This document shows positions 1 to 10,721 of a DNA stretch of 64,000 bases, piece after piece (position 1 is the first letter of the stretch; each line of letters opens with the position of its first letter). The notes beneath the pieces are model-generated. The model was not told the DNA's origin, did not search any database, and saw only the letters and a list, made by a program, of their open reading frames with translations. The position numbers were made by a program, and so were the translations under genes. The DNA lies in the NCBI GenBank assembly GCA_015680905.1, contig CM027383.1:87019001-87083000 (forward strand). The letters are read 5' to 3'. Source of the stretch: Coptis chinensis. Its lineage: Eukaryota; Streptophyta; Magnoliopsida; Ranunculales; Ranunculaceae.

Positions 1-689
1 TATCACAGTAGATGATCTTACCGCTCACAGACTCACAGTAAATCTAGTGAAACCCAACCAGCCAAGGCACTTTGTTATTAAGATTTTCCATATAACATCA
101 AACCTTCTCAGTGAGTATCAAGTGTGCGAGCTTGTGTCTCTATCTGAAAATCTGCAAAATTTCAGAACTAACCATTTATTTATTTATGTAATAAAGTATT
201 ATGCAGGCTCATGTTCTTGTCAGATATCAAGAAGTAGTTCTAAGAACATACAATTTCGAATTTGCAATCTTTCTCATATTTCTTCATGGGCACTTGCTAT
301 GGGGGTTTCAGATTGTGTTGAGACAGTCACAGTGAATGCGTAAAAGGGGACCAAAAATGCTTGCAGAATTTGAGCTTCAAAAGAGTAACTTATCTTAGTA
401 CCTACGTAGCACAGAAGTTGGGGTCAACAACATTTCAGGATCAGTACACCTCTGCTCTTTTCCACAAAAATCAGTTCTCCACGTGCCTAAATATTCTACG
501 AGTAGATAATTCCCAAGACCCAAATATTAGAATTTTATTTCAAACTTAATGGAGCTAGATAAGTGCTACGCATGACCAGCTCAGTTTCTTAAGATGTCAA
601 ACTGTACACAACCAGTCGAAACAATTAATTTACAAGTGGGTTGATCAACATTACTAATCACCTTGGATCATGGCATGACCAGGAATGAT
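1..689. other. no gene recognised
   Basis: I see no conserved coding stretch here. Short open frames exist on both strands but none resembles a known protein. Because the CAMTA-like pseudogene on the minus strand ends at about 690, part of this stretch would be its former 3' untranslated region or downstream flank. Confidence 0.4.
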
Positions 690-1785
690 TTAGGTTGATA
701 TCCTCACTTCAGAATGAAGAAGCTCTTTCAACTGGAACATACCAAGAAAAATTCAACAATTCAAACAACAACAAAACTAGAACTTCAAAATTTTGCACTC
801 ATACCTACCTTAACCTGATCATATGCTATCTTCATCCTCCGATAATCCTGCTGAGCTCGGTACAATCAGAATTGGGCTTGCACCCGTACAACTGAGCTCA
901 ATACGTTCTTCTGCCTGCTTCCAGCTGATCCAGAAGAAATCCTCTTTCACACCACTTCCTTGTTTTTGTTCCAAAGCCACAACCTCAGTCACTTCAAATT
1001 AAAGGCCACGGAGCCCCTGTTGTCCTTGGCTCTACCGAAGGATCGCTTTCTCAACGATCCTGACAGATGAAAAGGGTTCATACAGTACTGCCTCCGTACT
1101 TGGTGCACTCGGAAAACAGCCTGTATTTGGAATAGGAGACGTACAAGAAGATTAAATAACAACTCGAAAAGAAAGAAGAGAATAGACAACAAAACGGCAA
1201 AGGCTACATATTTGAGGGACTTTAGTTATGAAATGGCAAGCTGGCATGAATTTAGCTGAATCGAAACATGAAACTTGCTTCGAAGACTGCTGGATATGAT
1301 GAGAGAGCAGTGAATTACCAAGCCTAAAAGCTATACTATGAAGGTCACAAATATATAACACTGTGCTTGACAAAATTATCACTGTGTTTGACAAAACGCA
1401 TATTGAGAAAGTCCTTCCGGAGCTTCCAAGTACGGAATTTTGATTGGATCCTCGCAGCAGCTCTTATCTTTATTCGTGTTTGATAGTTGCGGAAGGCATG
1501 TTGAATCTTCATTGCAGCTACATTCTCTAATCGGAATTTTGATTGGATCCTCGCAGCAGCTCTTATCTTTATTCGTGTTTGATAGTTGCAGAAGGCATGT
1601 TGAATCTTCATTGCAGCTACATTCTCTAATCGGAATTTTGATTGGATCCTCGCAGCAGCTCTTATCTTTATTCGTGTTTGATAGTTGCGGAAGGCATGTT
1701 GAATCTTCATTGCAGCTACATTCTCTAAAATGGAGTACTCAACTGCATTTTTCCATAACCCCACTGGGTTCTCCCTGTTGGGCAA
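690..1785 (-). pseudogene. CAMTA5/6-like transcription activator, broken 3' end
   Basis: This is the C-terminal, calmodulin-binding part of a CAMTA (calmodulin-binding transcription activator). Reading the minus strand, the first exon (about 1785-1398) gives VAAMKIQHAFRNYQTR, AAARIQSKFRTWKLRKDF and LNM, the IQ-motif region of CAMTA5/6 proteins. After an intron, about 1158-810 gives IQAVFRVHQVRRQYC, then VEKAILR, GLRGL, EDFFWISWKQAEERIE and QQDYRRMKIAYDQVK, all in the order seen in the family. A last small exon (731-690) follows an AG acceptor and closes with a stop. Between about 1080 and 980 there are in-frame stops (TAG after VEKAILR, TAA after GLRGL) and the C-terminal part changes frame near 870. 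The CG-1 DNA-binding domain and ankyrin repeats are absent upstream. I infer a dead 3' fragment; base errors in the assembly are the alternative. Confidence 0.8.
1433..1729 (-). repeat. 99-bp in-frame tandem triplication of IQ-motif coding sequence
   Basis: Three almost identical 99-bp units start at 1433, 1532 and 1631. Each encodes 33 residues containing two IQ-like segments (MKIQHAFRNYQTR and AAARIQSKFR), so the repeat keeps the frame. The units differ at very few bases (one gives Cys in place of Arg), which implies a recent duplication. The parent family has a single copy of this pair of motifs at this point. Confidence 0.92.
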
Positions 1786-1789
1786 ATTG

Positions 1790-2880
1790 GAAGCAAAAAC
1801 GGATCACCAGTTATATATATTGAAATCACATGCTAAAACGACAAAGCAATAACGAAGAATGAAACACAGACAATAGCAAAGAGCACAGTATATAACGTGG
1901 TTTGGTGTGCTGCCTAATGCAAGGGCAGAATCGATAGGTTGGAGTCTATTAAAGGGAGAAGTTTACAAGCTCAGCTACTAAACAGTAAAGGACGAAACTG
2001 TTTGCTGGTTTCACATACTATTCTAATCAGTGGTTTGCCTTAAATCTCACGTTCTCAAAATTTACTCTCATATACAAAACCACCTTGTTCTGTTCTGTCT
2101 GTTTCTAAAACCAATTTGAAGTTGGTTTCCAAAGCAATTCAAACTTGGAAACCAAATCATAATACATGAATGAGAACCACCAATTTTTAGCAGTTCTCCC
2201 CTCATGGTCATATTCACCAAGCACCCCATGTACTTCCCCTTGCCACCATTCCGCCACCGACGCGAAGAGCCATGCTCCAAAGGGCTTCAATCAATAATGA
2301 AGACTTGGAGCGACTCCAATCATTGCTCGAACTCAACTCCAGAGACAACCACTTACAATCAACAGCACTAATGTTATACCTGAAAAGTGGGTTATACCTT
2401 CCTCTGTGTATTAAATCCAAGAGTTGGAACCTGAAAAGTACTCCATCACACTAAGAGTAAGGCCTTGTTTGTCAATTTGTCATAACTCACAACTAGTGGC
2501 AAATTTTGAAGTAATTTCTCTGGAAAATGTGTTAAGACCATACTTGTAAATTTTGAAGTCATTTCTCTGGCTTCAATTCTGTTCTCATACAGGCTGAAAA
2601 AGGAAAGGATAATTTGGCTAGTACCAAGCCAGTAAAAATATTATATAGAAGATCTACATGAGTTACATTTTTCCACTGTTATTATTTCAGAGTTATTTTA
2701 GAATGCCTAAGCAATAGGACCCTTACTGTCATAGAACTTAGTTCAGGAGTTTGTTATGTACTCAATTCGCACTAAATCTCAATTTAGAGGGTACCTCGCC
2801 TTCGTTTTTCAGAAACAATAGATGTTTAAGCTCAATTGATACAACAACCCTTGATTTTAGAAAGAAAAGTCTCATATATA
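1790..2880. other. no gene recognised
   Basis: No conserved protein or structural RNA is apparent between the CAMTA-like fragment and the kinase gene. Short frames at 2068-2420 on the minus strand match no family I know. A short direct repeat of about 25 bp (AAATTTTGAAGTAATTTCTC and a one-base variant) occurs near 2500 and 2550. The left part would be the former upstream region of the CAMTA fragment and the right part the 3' flank of the kinase gene. Confidence 0.4.
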
Positions 2881-2881
2881 G

Positions 2882-4393
2882 CTAGTGATGGTCGTACCTT
2901 TTAGCAGAAATGAGAGAGGCAACTGGAAAAAATTGTGAAGGGAGTCTTCTACTAGAGTTTGTGGAAACGCTTCCCCGACTGCTTGTGCTTGAAGAGACGC
3001 TATACGGATAAAATGGATTGGGAGGCGGTGGAAGTTGTTTGATCCCCTCAAGAACTTGCACCACCTCGCTCATGGTTGGTCTGTGATCGGGCATGTGCTG
3101 AGTACACCATAACGCAAGTATTGTTAAAGTTTTTGCATTTTCTTTATCCTCGTCCTCAATACCACAGTCGTCCAAAACTTTGTCTAGTTCTCCATTACTG
3201 AACTTTGCCCAAACTTGCCCTGGAAACCAATCTTGGCCATCCAGATTCCTCCTCCTGCCCAGAACTTCAAACAACATCATTCCGAAGCTGTAAACATCAC
3301 TTTTGCAAGTTGCTGGAAGTTGCATCCACATTTCTGGGGCAGCATAGTTTCTGGTTCCTCTAAATGCAATCAAAGAGATATGACTCAAATCCCTTGAAGT
3401 TATCTTAGCTAATCCGAAGTCTGCAATCTTAGGAAGGAGATTTTTGTCAAGGAGCACATTACCTGCCTTTACGTCATAGTGAACTATTTCATCAATGCAA
3501 CTCTCGTGCAAATAAGAGAATCCTTTTGCTGTGTTAATTGCAATATCATACAGCTTTTCCCACGGTAAATTAAGGTGGTTCTCATACAAAATCTTGTCCA
3601 GAGATCCATTCTCCAAGTACTCATAGACAAGTGCTTTCATTTCGGTCTCAAAGCAATACCCGTAGAGTCGAACTAAATAACGATGGGAAATACTGCTCAT
3701 TGTTCTCACTTCGGCCATGAATGTGCTTTCCAAAACATCCATGGCGATATTTTTCAGTTTCTTAACAGCTACTTTTACCCCATTAGGAAATTGACCTTTA
3801 AAGACATCTCCATACCCACCAGAACCTATATGACTACTAAAGTCGTCAGTAATGCTCGTAAGATCCTCCTCTGAAAATCGTCGCATTCTATTTCTTTCAA
3901 GTTCACCTAATGACATTTCAACGGCTATTGAGCTTCCACTGCCCACTTTTTCCAAGTCATTATTCATAGGAGTTTCATGTTGTGGAAACAAAAATAGTTC
4001 CAAGTCATTATTCATAGGAGTTTCATGTTGTGGAAACAAAAATAGTCTCAACCTCGTAAACCCATCATTCCCACCCAATTTATCATATTCTTCCATCATA
4101 TTAATGACATCAGCATCATTAACAACAGAAACTAAAGCATCTAAATCTTTATCAGGTTGTTGATACTTCAATATAACAGCAGATTCAAAAAGTTCTATCA
4201 TTTTTAAGTTGAGTTCTTCAAAAAATATATCTTTTGGTAAACTTACAATCCTCGTTTCTCCACCCACGTATCTTAATTTACCATCTTGTGGTCTCGGCAA
4301 AATACTTCCACCGAAAGTACATAGAAATTTTACTCCTGCTGGTGAATCCATCTTTATTACCGTCTCTCCAATTACTTTATTATGATTGTTCAA
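2882..4393 (-). CDS. PB1 domain fused to an LRK10-type non-RD kinase
   Basis: A 503-residue protein in one uninterrupted frame. Residues about 21-121 form a PB1 domain: GKLRYVGGETRIVSL, then the acidic OPCA-type stretch (KYQQPDKDLDALVSV to MMEEYD) and the closing strand RLRLFLFP. A linker with a perfectly duplicated 16-mer (117-132 and 133-148) leads to a full Ser/Thr kinase domain (about 172-455): glycine loop GSGGYG (190-195), Lys211 in VAVK, Glu228, catalytic HYD (305-307) with Asn312, DFG (325-327), AAPE, and SDVYSFGMMLFEVLGRRRN. The catalytic Arg is Tyr, so it is non-RD, as in LRK10L-type receptor kinases, which the C-lobe (FPGQVW, CGIEDEDKE, LALWCTQ) also resembles. No signal peptide or membrane helix is present, so it should be cytosolic. 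Known plant PB1-kinases pair PB1 with Raf-like kinases, so this pairing is unusual. The tail (460-503) is Ser-rich. Function is inferred: PB1-mediated oligomerisation of an immune-type kinase. Confidence 0.85.
   Translation of the reverse strand: MNNHNKVIGETVIKMDSPAGVKFLCTFGGSILPRPQDGKLRYVGGETRIVSLPKDIFFEELNLKMIELFESAVILKYQQPDKDLDALVSVVNDADVINMMEEYDKLGGNDGFTRLRLFLFPQHETPMNNDLELFLFPQHETPMNNDLEKVGSGSSIAVEMSLGELERNRMRRFSEEDLTSITDDFSSHIGSGGYGDVFKGQFPNGVKVAVKKLKNIAMDVLESTFMAEVRTMSSISHRYLVRLYGYCFETEMKALVYEYLENGSLDKILYENHLNLPWEKLYDIAINTAKGFSYLHESCIDEIVHYDVKAGNVLLDKNLLPKIADFGLAKITSRDLSHISLIAFRGTRNYAAPEMWMQLPATCKSDVYSFGMMLFEVLGRRRNLDGQDWFPGQVWAKFSNGELDKVLDDCGIEDEDKENAKTLTILALWCTQHMPDHRPTMSEVVQVLEGIKQLPPPPNPFYPYSVSSSTSSRGSVSTNSSRRLPSQFFPVASLISAKRYDHH
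3951..4046 (-). repeat. 48-bp exact tandem duplication inside the kinase gene
   Basis: Two identical 48-bp copies (3951-3998 and 3999-4046) encode LFLFPQHETPMNNDLE twice. The unit starts in the last PB1 beta strand, so the duplication copies the end of that domain plus its linker and keeps the frame. No mismatch was seen between copies, implying recent origin. Confidence 0.95.
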
Positions 4394-5170
4394 TCAATGA
4401 ATTTGAGCTGCTGATGATGATGGTAATGAGAAGAGTAACAATTATTTTTTTGGTCGGGTGTTTTTTTTTTTTTTTTTTTTTTTTTTCGGTAAAGCCAGCT
4501 GATGAATGTTTTTAGGTCCGGTAACTGGTCACTTCTAGAGTTCTAAGCTCTCAATGGATCGGTTTATGTCGGATTAGAGAAAATCCGAAACTGAACCGAT
4601 AAGAAATTGAGAATCCGAAACCGAACCGATAATATTATATTTTATCTGAAACCGAACCGAAGTGATAAAATATATTGCAAACTGATTTATACTTTAAACC
4701 GAACACTATAAAATTAATTAAATTCTAAATTAATTCGGTTAATTTCAGTCACACAATTGATAAATATATACAAAATTAATTAAAAGTATTACTAGAATAC
4801 AATCTTATCGGTTCGGACATCCTCCACTCAAAACCAAACCAATATTTTATTAGTTCGATTCGATTTTGAGTCGGTAAAAAGCAAACAAAATTATTAAAAT
4901 CCAAACTGTTGTTTATCGATTTGGTTCGAATCGGTTATCAGGTTATCGAAACCCATTCACAGCCTAGTCACTTCTACACCACAAGAATATATCTTACTTC
5001 TTTAAAAAAAAAAACGGAGGGCTTTACAATAAATAATCATCACGTCATTATTATTATTTTTTTTTTTTTTGCCCCTTGCCAAACGCCAATATTACAGTTT
5101 ATGCTATTTTTGTTTTTTTATTTTTTTATTTTGTCTTTTTTGGAAGAGTAAAATTGTACTTACACATCCG
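4394..5170. other. upstream region of the PB1-kinase; AT-rich, low-complexity
   Basis: This stretch would hold the promoter and 5' leader of the minus-strand kinase gene. A homopolymer T run of more than 25 bases lies at about 4459-4486, roughly 70-90 bp upstream of the start codon. From 4550 to 4950 short CCGAAACCGAACCGA-like words recur in degenerate form. No coding sequence was recognised. Confidence 0.45.
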
Positions 5171-5174
5171 TTTT

Positions 5175-5407
5175 TTAGACATATCCCCCATTTATAATTG
5201 GGAATTAGGCATACCCCCACTCTAATCTTTTTTAGACATGCCCCCCCACCCCACCCCACACACACACACTTTAACACCTTGATGCCGGTCAACAGGGTTT
5301 GATTGTTAAGTTTTTGTTTTTTTGTTTTTTTTATTTAAAAAAATAATAAATTAAATAATTATTTATGCTTTTTACTTGTTTTTTTTTTAAAGAATTTTTT
5401 TTAAAAA

Positions 5408-5492
<85 letters not shown>

Positions 5493-5537
5493 TTGTCTAG
5501 AGTGCCACTCTTATAGTGACACCCTTATCTCACACTT
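5175..5537 (+). repeat. left arm of a large inverted repeat with (AT)n tract
   Basis: The segment from 5175 to 5537 reappears in reverse complement at 11760-12165. Shared words include CACCTTGATGCCGGTCAACA (outer part), a poly-A plus (AT)n tract (5403-5488) and the inner 49 bp at 5489-5537, which match the right arm with one difference. The two arms point inward and enclose about 6.2 kb. They could be terminal inverted repeats of one element, or two separate insertions of the same repeat in opposite orientation. Confidence 0.75.
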
Positions 5538-5889
5538 AAAAACTTGGATCTCTTCTCTAGATCATCGATCTAATTCACTCAAATATCCGATATTTCAAGA
5601 TTTTAAAGTATTTCGAAACCAAAAAGCTAAAAAATGCGAAATGTTTGATCATCTCTCACGGTCGTCCTCTTCTCCACCACCCGTAAATTTTCGATCTAGA
5701 AAAATTGTTTACCAAACAATTAATCAATTTTCTTATCAACAAGAACATTATTCGGGTTTGAGAACATTATTCAAATCTCGAAAAAAGTTTCTCAATTTTC
5801 GATCTAAGCTTCTTATAACTAGATCTCGCTTATGAACACACAAGAAATTTTCGATCTAAGCTTTTTATAACTAGATCTCTTCGATGAAG

Positions 5890-6432
5890 CATACGGTTTG
5901 GCATACAAGAGAAACTCACCAGGCTCAAAGTCCAATCTCAAGATGTAAGCAATAAAAACCTCAAATCTATTTTATAATATTTATTCATCCTTTTTATTTT
6001 TTATAATGTTTTCTCGGTTTTGGATAACATCTTTTGCTAAGAAGAGTTTACCACCATCTCAAATCGGTGTGCTTCTTCGTGATTATCACAGTATCGCGCA
6101 GGTCAAAAGTGTTACTCGTGCTAAAGATCTTGCATATTCTCAAGTCCCACGGTACTAATCCATTTTGTTTTCTATTTATTTATTCACTTGTTTTTTTGTA
6201 TTTTAGTTTTAAAATGGTTGCTTTATATTGTGGGGTTGTAGGGCTTGCACCTAAAATTCCCAAGATCTGTACCATTTGATTAAGAAGCCGTATCCATAAG
6301 CATTTGGAGAGGAACGGGGAAGGATAAGGACCCTGAAGAAGTTTAGGCTGATTTTGGTTGAGAGGATTCATAAGCTCACTCGTTACTACAAGAGGACCAA
6401 GAAGCTTCCCCTCACCGAAATAGTGAGTGGAC
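5890..6432 (+). pseudogene. ribosomal protein S13 (uS15) pseudogene with introns
   Basis: Three blocks match cytosolic 40S ribosomal protein S13 in order. Block 1 (5890-5948) resembles LPYKRTPPSWLKISSQDV and ends at a GTAAGC donor. Block 2 (about 6025-6155) reads [19 protein letters not shown] then SIAQVKSVT, very close to the family. Block 3 (6241-6432) starts after a TTGTAG acceptor and contains GLAPKIPK, KHLERNG, and further on LILVERIHKLTRYYKRTKKL. Block 3 needs several frame changes and has in-frame stops, and the true start exon is missing. Because intron positions are kept, this is a genomic-DNA copy rather than a processed pseudogene. It lies inside the inverted repeats at 5.2 and 12.2 kb, consistent with capture by a TIR element. 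Confidence 0.8.
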
Positions 6433-8090
6433 TCGCACACATTGTTTAGTTATATACACCGGTTGTTGTATGCACTTATTAGTATTGATGTCAATATTCA
6501 TATTTTATATGAACCCAATGTTTTGAGAAATAATTGGTGAAGTTTGGGTTTATGGTTGCAAAATTAGAGATCCGGCGGCTTGGATGCATGTCTCTCGTTT
6601 CACGCTTAAAGAGTAGACAATAAAAATCAATATAAACCTATACATTCGGGTTCAATGCATTTTAGGTTTAAGCTTCCTACCAAAATCACTTGGTTCTATG
6701 TCAATGCCTATGGTTATTAGAATATGGTATGTAGTGTCTTAAGTTCTAACTTCTAAGAAATGATTGTATTTTAATGTGAAACTTGGTGTTCCTCCCCTTT
6801 AAGGCTAACTTATTTGCTTATCGCTCATTTGCCTTATTGTTTTAATTAAGTCCGTTTATGCTCAAAGGCAATGATATATTTATGTTTAATAATTGTAGAT
6901 TTAGGTCTTAATCCATAAGTTACCAAAATGGTGCTTGCATGTGTTTTTGTATTTTTCATAATTGTTCAATGTATAATGAATTATAATAAGTTGGTTCTTG
7001 AATGTTAGAAGTCTTGCTTCATTCGTTGTTGTTGGTTCTTGAATGCTAAAACTTAAAAAGTCTTGCTTCATTTGTTGTTGTTGGTTCTTTATAGACCATG
7101 ACTTGTAGGTAGGGACATTTTCCCCGATTTTATGGGAAGGTGGTTCTCAGATTATAAGATCCCGCTCCCATGTATTTTCTCAGATTATAACACCCCATCA
7201 AACCTCTTTTTGGCTTTTCTCGATTTTATTGAAATGGTATCTAGTGCTATGATAATCGGAGCTCTTCTTTATGATGCTATCTTTCACGTGTTCGCGCTTC
7301 TTACTTATATAAAATCTGTTTTAGATGCTTGTCTAGCTCGTTCGATGCTTTTCTTTTTCTTTCTTTGTGCGTTGAATCCACCACTTTGCCAAAGACTTTG
7401 GTAGCTTAGGTTGAATTCCCTTACTGGGCTGGTGAAGTTCATGTTAAAGGTGTTTAAACGAAGATTGTTCTATTTAATTTTGTGAGGAAAATGGAAACTA
7501 TTTTATGTTAAAGAGTATTGTGCTTCTGGTTGATTTTGATTCTCTCAATGGGCATTAAATTTGGTTGATATTTAATCTTGTGATGTGCATCTTTATTCAG
7601 TTTTTCATTTGTTTTCTTTACAAGGGTTATTTGTACTTTTTGTGAGGTGTAGTTGCTTGTAAACTTTTGGTTGTGCGGACCATATATATGTATGTCAACG
7701 AGTCAATAAAGTGCTTGTAGGCCAAAAGAGTATTTTCCGTGTTAAGTGATATTTTCTTAGACTGGTCTCGGACCTCCATTTATATAACCATGGGGTCCTT
7801 TCATACAAAAAGTGTCGTCAACTTGTAATCTTACATTCTTACACCAAAAATCTGCTACAAAGATTATGTCTCCCAAAGGCATTGAGACTATTAGGCGGCG
7901 CAGACTATTTTTTACATCTCCCATCTTGATCCGACTATCCATAGCGTTGCACTTGATTTGGAGGTCTTGAGTGCAGCTAACGAATACGATTCCACCCAAA
8001 GCCATGTCCATCCTCATTGTATTGGAGATCTTTGTTGAAAACTTGGAGACTTGCCACTCTTAACTATGGTACTAGCATCATTTGAACTTG
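6433..8090. other. no gene recognised; unassigned frames
   Basis: Two open frames are visible, 7132-7404 (plus, 90 codons, hydrophobic) and 7757-8017 (minus, 86 codons, with LGDIIFVADFWCKNVRL), but neither resembles a family I know and neither has flanking exons I can support. A short duplicated phrase containing TTCATTYGTTGTTGTTGGTT occurs near 7018 and 7067. The stretch may be partly former flank of the S13 copy. Confidence 0.35.
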
Positions 8091-8094
8091 GATA

Positions 8095-8885
8095 AAAAAA
8101 TGACGGTATCTGGGCCCTTGACCGGTGTGGCCATACCGCTTGGACTTAGTCCCAAATGACATGGCCACACCGCTTGGGACCTAGTCCAACGTCAAGACAA
8201 CAGAAAAAATAGTAGTGTCTCTCAAGTTATCATGCCAACCCTCATAAGCCGTTATAGTTCTCATAATATAACATCAAGACAACAGAAAAAATATAACATC
8301 AAGACAACATAAATGGCCATGCCGTTTGGACTTTGAACTTGTAAAAAAAATGGCGGTTCTGTTTGGACTTTGTCCCAAGCGGCATGCCCACACCGTTGTT
8401 CCTTAGTCCCAAACGGCATGGCCACACCGTTTGGTACTAAGGCCAAACGGTGTGGCCATGCCGCTTGGACTTTGAACTTGCAAAAAATGGCGTTATTCTG
8501 TTTGGACTTAGTCCCCAACGGCATAAACCAAACGGCATTTACCGTTTGGCCTTAGTACCAAACGGTGTGGCCATTTGGTACTAAGGCCAAACGGTGTGGC
8601 CATGCCGCTTGGTGATTAATACTAAACGGCATGGCCATGCCGCTTATACTAAGGCCAAACGGTGATTTGACTTTTGAACTTGCAAAAAATGGCGGTCTGT
8701 TTGGGACTTAGTCCCAAACGGCATGGTTATTACCGTTGGCCTTAGTACCAACGGCATGGCCACACCGTTTGGCCTTAGTACCAAACGGTGTGGCCATGCC
8801 GCTTTGGTTTAAGGCGGCGCGGCATGGCCACACCGCTTGGTACTAAGGCCAAACGGTGTGGCCATGCCGCTTTGGGGACTAAGTC
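8095..8885. repeat. palindromic array built on CCAAACGG / CCGTTTGG words
   Basis: Within about 800 bp the word CCAAACGG or its complement CCGTTTGG, joined to GTGTGGCCATGCCG or its complement, recurs about 15 times in both orientations. Adjacent opposed copies make long potential hairpins, for example around 8400-8460 and 8740-8880. The phrase GACTTAGTCC and a segment with TTTGAACTTG also recur. The inverted, subterminal-like layout is typical of TIR transposon ends, but no transposase was seen. Similar, not identical, arrays occur at 13.85-14.1, 31.56-31.77 with 36.49-36.66, and 38.76-39.03 kb. Confidence 0.85.
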
Positions 8886-10720
8886 CAAACAGATTAATTT
8901 TTTTGCAAGTTCATAAGGTTCGATATAACAACAAAATTTCGCAAGAAATAGTCAAACGTTATAGTCATAAACTATGTCGAGTTATAGTTTATACATTAGG
9001 CTGCATGTCGAGTTTGTTATAGTGTTAGTGTAAGTTTGGTATGCATGTCGAAGTTTTGTTATGCCGAATTTTGTCGAGTCGAATTATAAGATGGGATGCT
9101 CTAGCTAGATGAACTTGCCGAGAACCCGGCAAGTAAAATCTGCCTATCCCGCTCATTCTAGAATTTTGATGTGCAATTCCCTCGAGCTTTAAGGAACTGC
9201 ATAAACTTCTATTACTAAGCAATGTATAGCTGCAATGTACACGGCTTCTCAAAAGTTAGAAAAAAAAAAAGCAGTACTTGCTTGCTATTCCAACACTTCC
9301 CACTAGCACAAAAGCCTAATTTACTTGCCCCTTTTAGTACACACGTCCCGATCCCAAAAGCCTACTTCTCATCAAATTTAAAAATTCCACAAAGCTAGAT
9401 TCTTCTAACATAGTCATATTGTTTGGAAGCTAAGGAACATCACAAGATGCCTTGTTAGGGCATAGGCTTCTTTTGTCATCTTTGGGCTCGTAAAAGCAGA
9501 TCGCAATGAACTTTGTTTCTCAATTCACATTGTTTCCTTGTACTAGAAATATGAAAGACAAAAAATACTAGGCAAATAAAAGAGACAAATTTGATAAAAG
9601 TATAATCAATTACTTTTACATGAACAGATCCTACATTCTTCAATTCAAGCACATCCATGCCCGCTTAAATGGCTTACCAAAAAAAAAGGACTTCATATTC
9701 ACTACAATATTATAAGAAACACGACTCGCTAATGAGTAATAACATTAGATACATCAACTTTTACAACCGGTAGTGCTCCGTGGCTTGGAATTAATGGACG
9801 ACAAACCTAACACCACCAGTTTTGTCCCACCTAAATATGAGCACCGCACCAATACTTCAAATACCAATTGAGACCGGGACGCAATTTCAACTGAGGTGGT
9901 GCCTTTGATCCCGCTTGGAAGTTGTAAAATCAGAAAATGCTATTAAACACCTCACCAAGAACAAACAAAAAAAACTGAAGTATCAATAGCCTATGACCAA
10001 TAAGGAAGCAACAGTTCAATGCTACCCATGCCATTTGCAACTTGACAGAAGAGCACAAGCTAGTAGACCACTTGAAGCGCCCAAACACTTTCATGTCTAA
10101 CTGAAAAAATGAAATGAATGAGTTCCAAATTAGAAAAGACGTTCGCAATGAGCAAGAACCCTTAATATCTAGCAAAAAAACTACAAACTCAAATTCGGGC
10201 AAATATAAGGGGAAAAATGAAGAAGAGTTGATCGAATTAGGATATAATGGTTTAGCCACGAAGTTAAATAATTTTTCCCAACAGTAAAGAACAAAATCAA
10301 AAGAAAGGGAGATGAAGGAACTTTTGGTTGAAAGATGAGGCAAAATGAGCTTAACCGCATTTTCCTAGATAGTTCAAAGAACACGGGCCGTAAGGTAAGC
10401 AAAGGGAATGATAAAAATTAACCATATACATTCTATTTGAACTTATTGATTATTCATAAACATATGAATCCCCTGCTTTTTATGAACGAAGTGAAGTGAC
10501 AAAAATCTGGAACAATATCATTAGGAACTAAAGATAAAACACGAATAACTAAAGATAAACCGTATACATCGATCTTTTCATTCACCTTGGTTGTGTAAGT
10601 GTACTCAAATTCAATCAACCAACCGCAGTTTTAGCCGATTTTCCAACTTTAAGTATGTTATAAAATATAGAAATGTACTCAAATAAGACTCACCGGGCGC
10701 AATGTATCCAGAAGAGTCTC
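8886..10720. other. no gene recognised
   Basis: No conserved domain was recognised. The longest frame (9930-10343, minus, 137 codons, rich in Phe, Leu and Ser) looks like translated AT-rich noncoding DNA and might be intron or flank of the LRR kinase fragment that begins just to its right on the minus strand. Confidence 0.4.
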
Positions 10721-10721
10721 G

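Noticed and set aside
1440-1823. 127-codon plus-strand frame over the 99-bp repeats
   Set aside because: It is the complement of the IQ-motif coding sequence; only the minus-strand reading matches a protein family.
5365-5835. 156-codon frame starting in the poly-A and (AT)n tract
   Set aside because: It translates a microsatellite (Lys run, then Ile-Tyr repeats) and has no conserved sequence after it.
8095-8885. CRISPR-like repeat array
   Set aside because: Repeats are palindromic, unevenly spaced and in both orientations, and the sequence is clearly plant nuclear DNA.
9930-10343. 137-codon minus-strand frame
   Set aside because: Phe/Leu/Ser-rich translation of AT-rich DNA without recognisable domain; could be intron or flank of the LRR kinase fragment.
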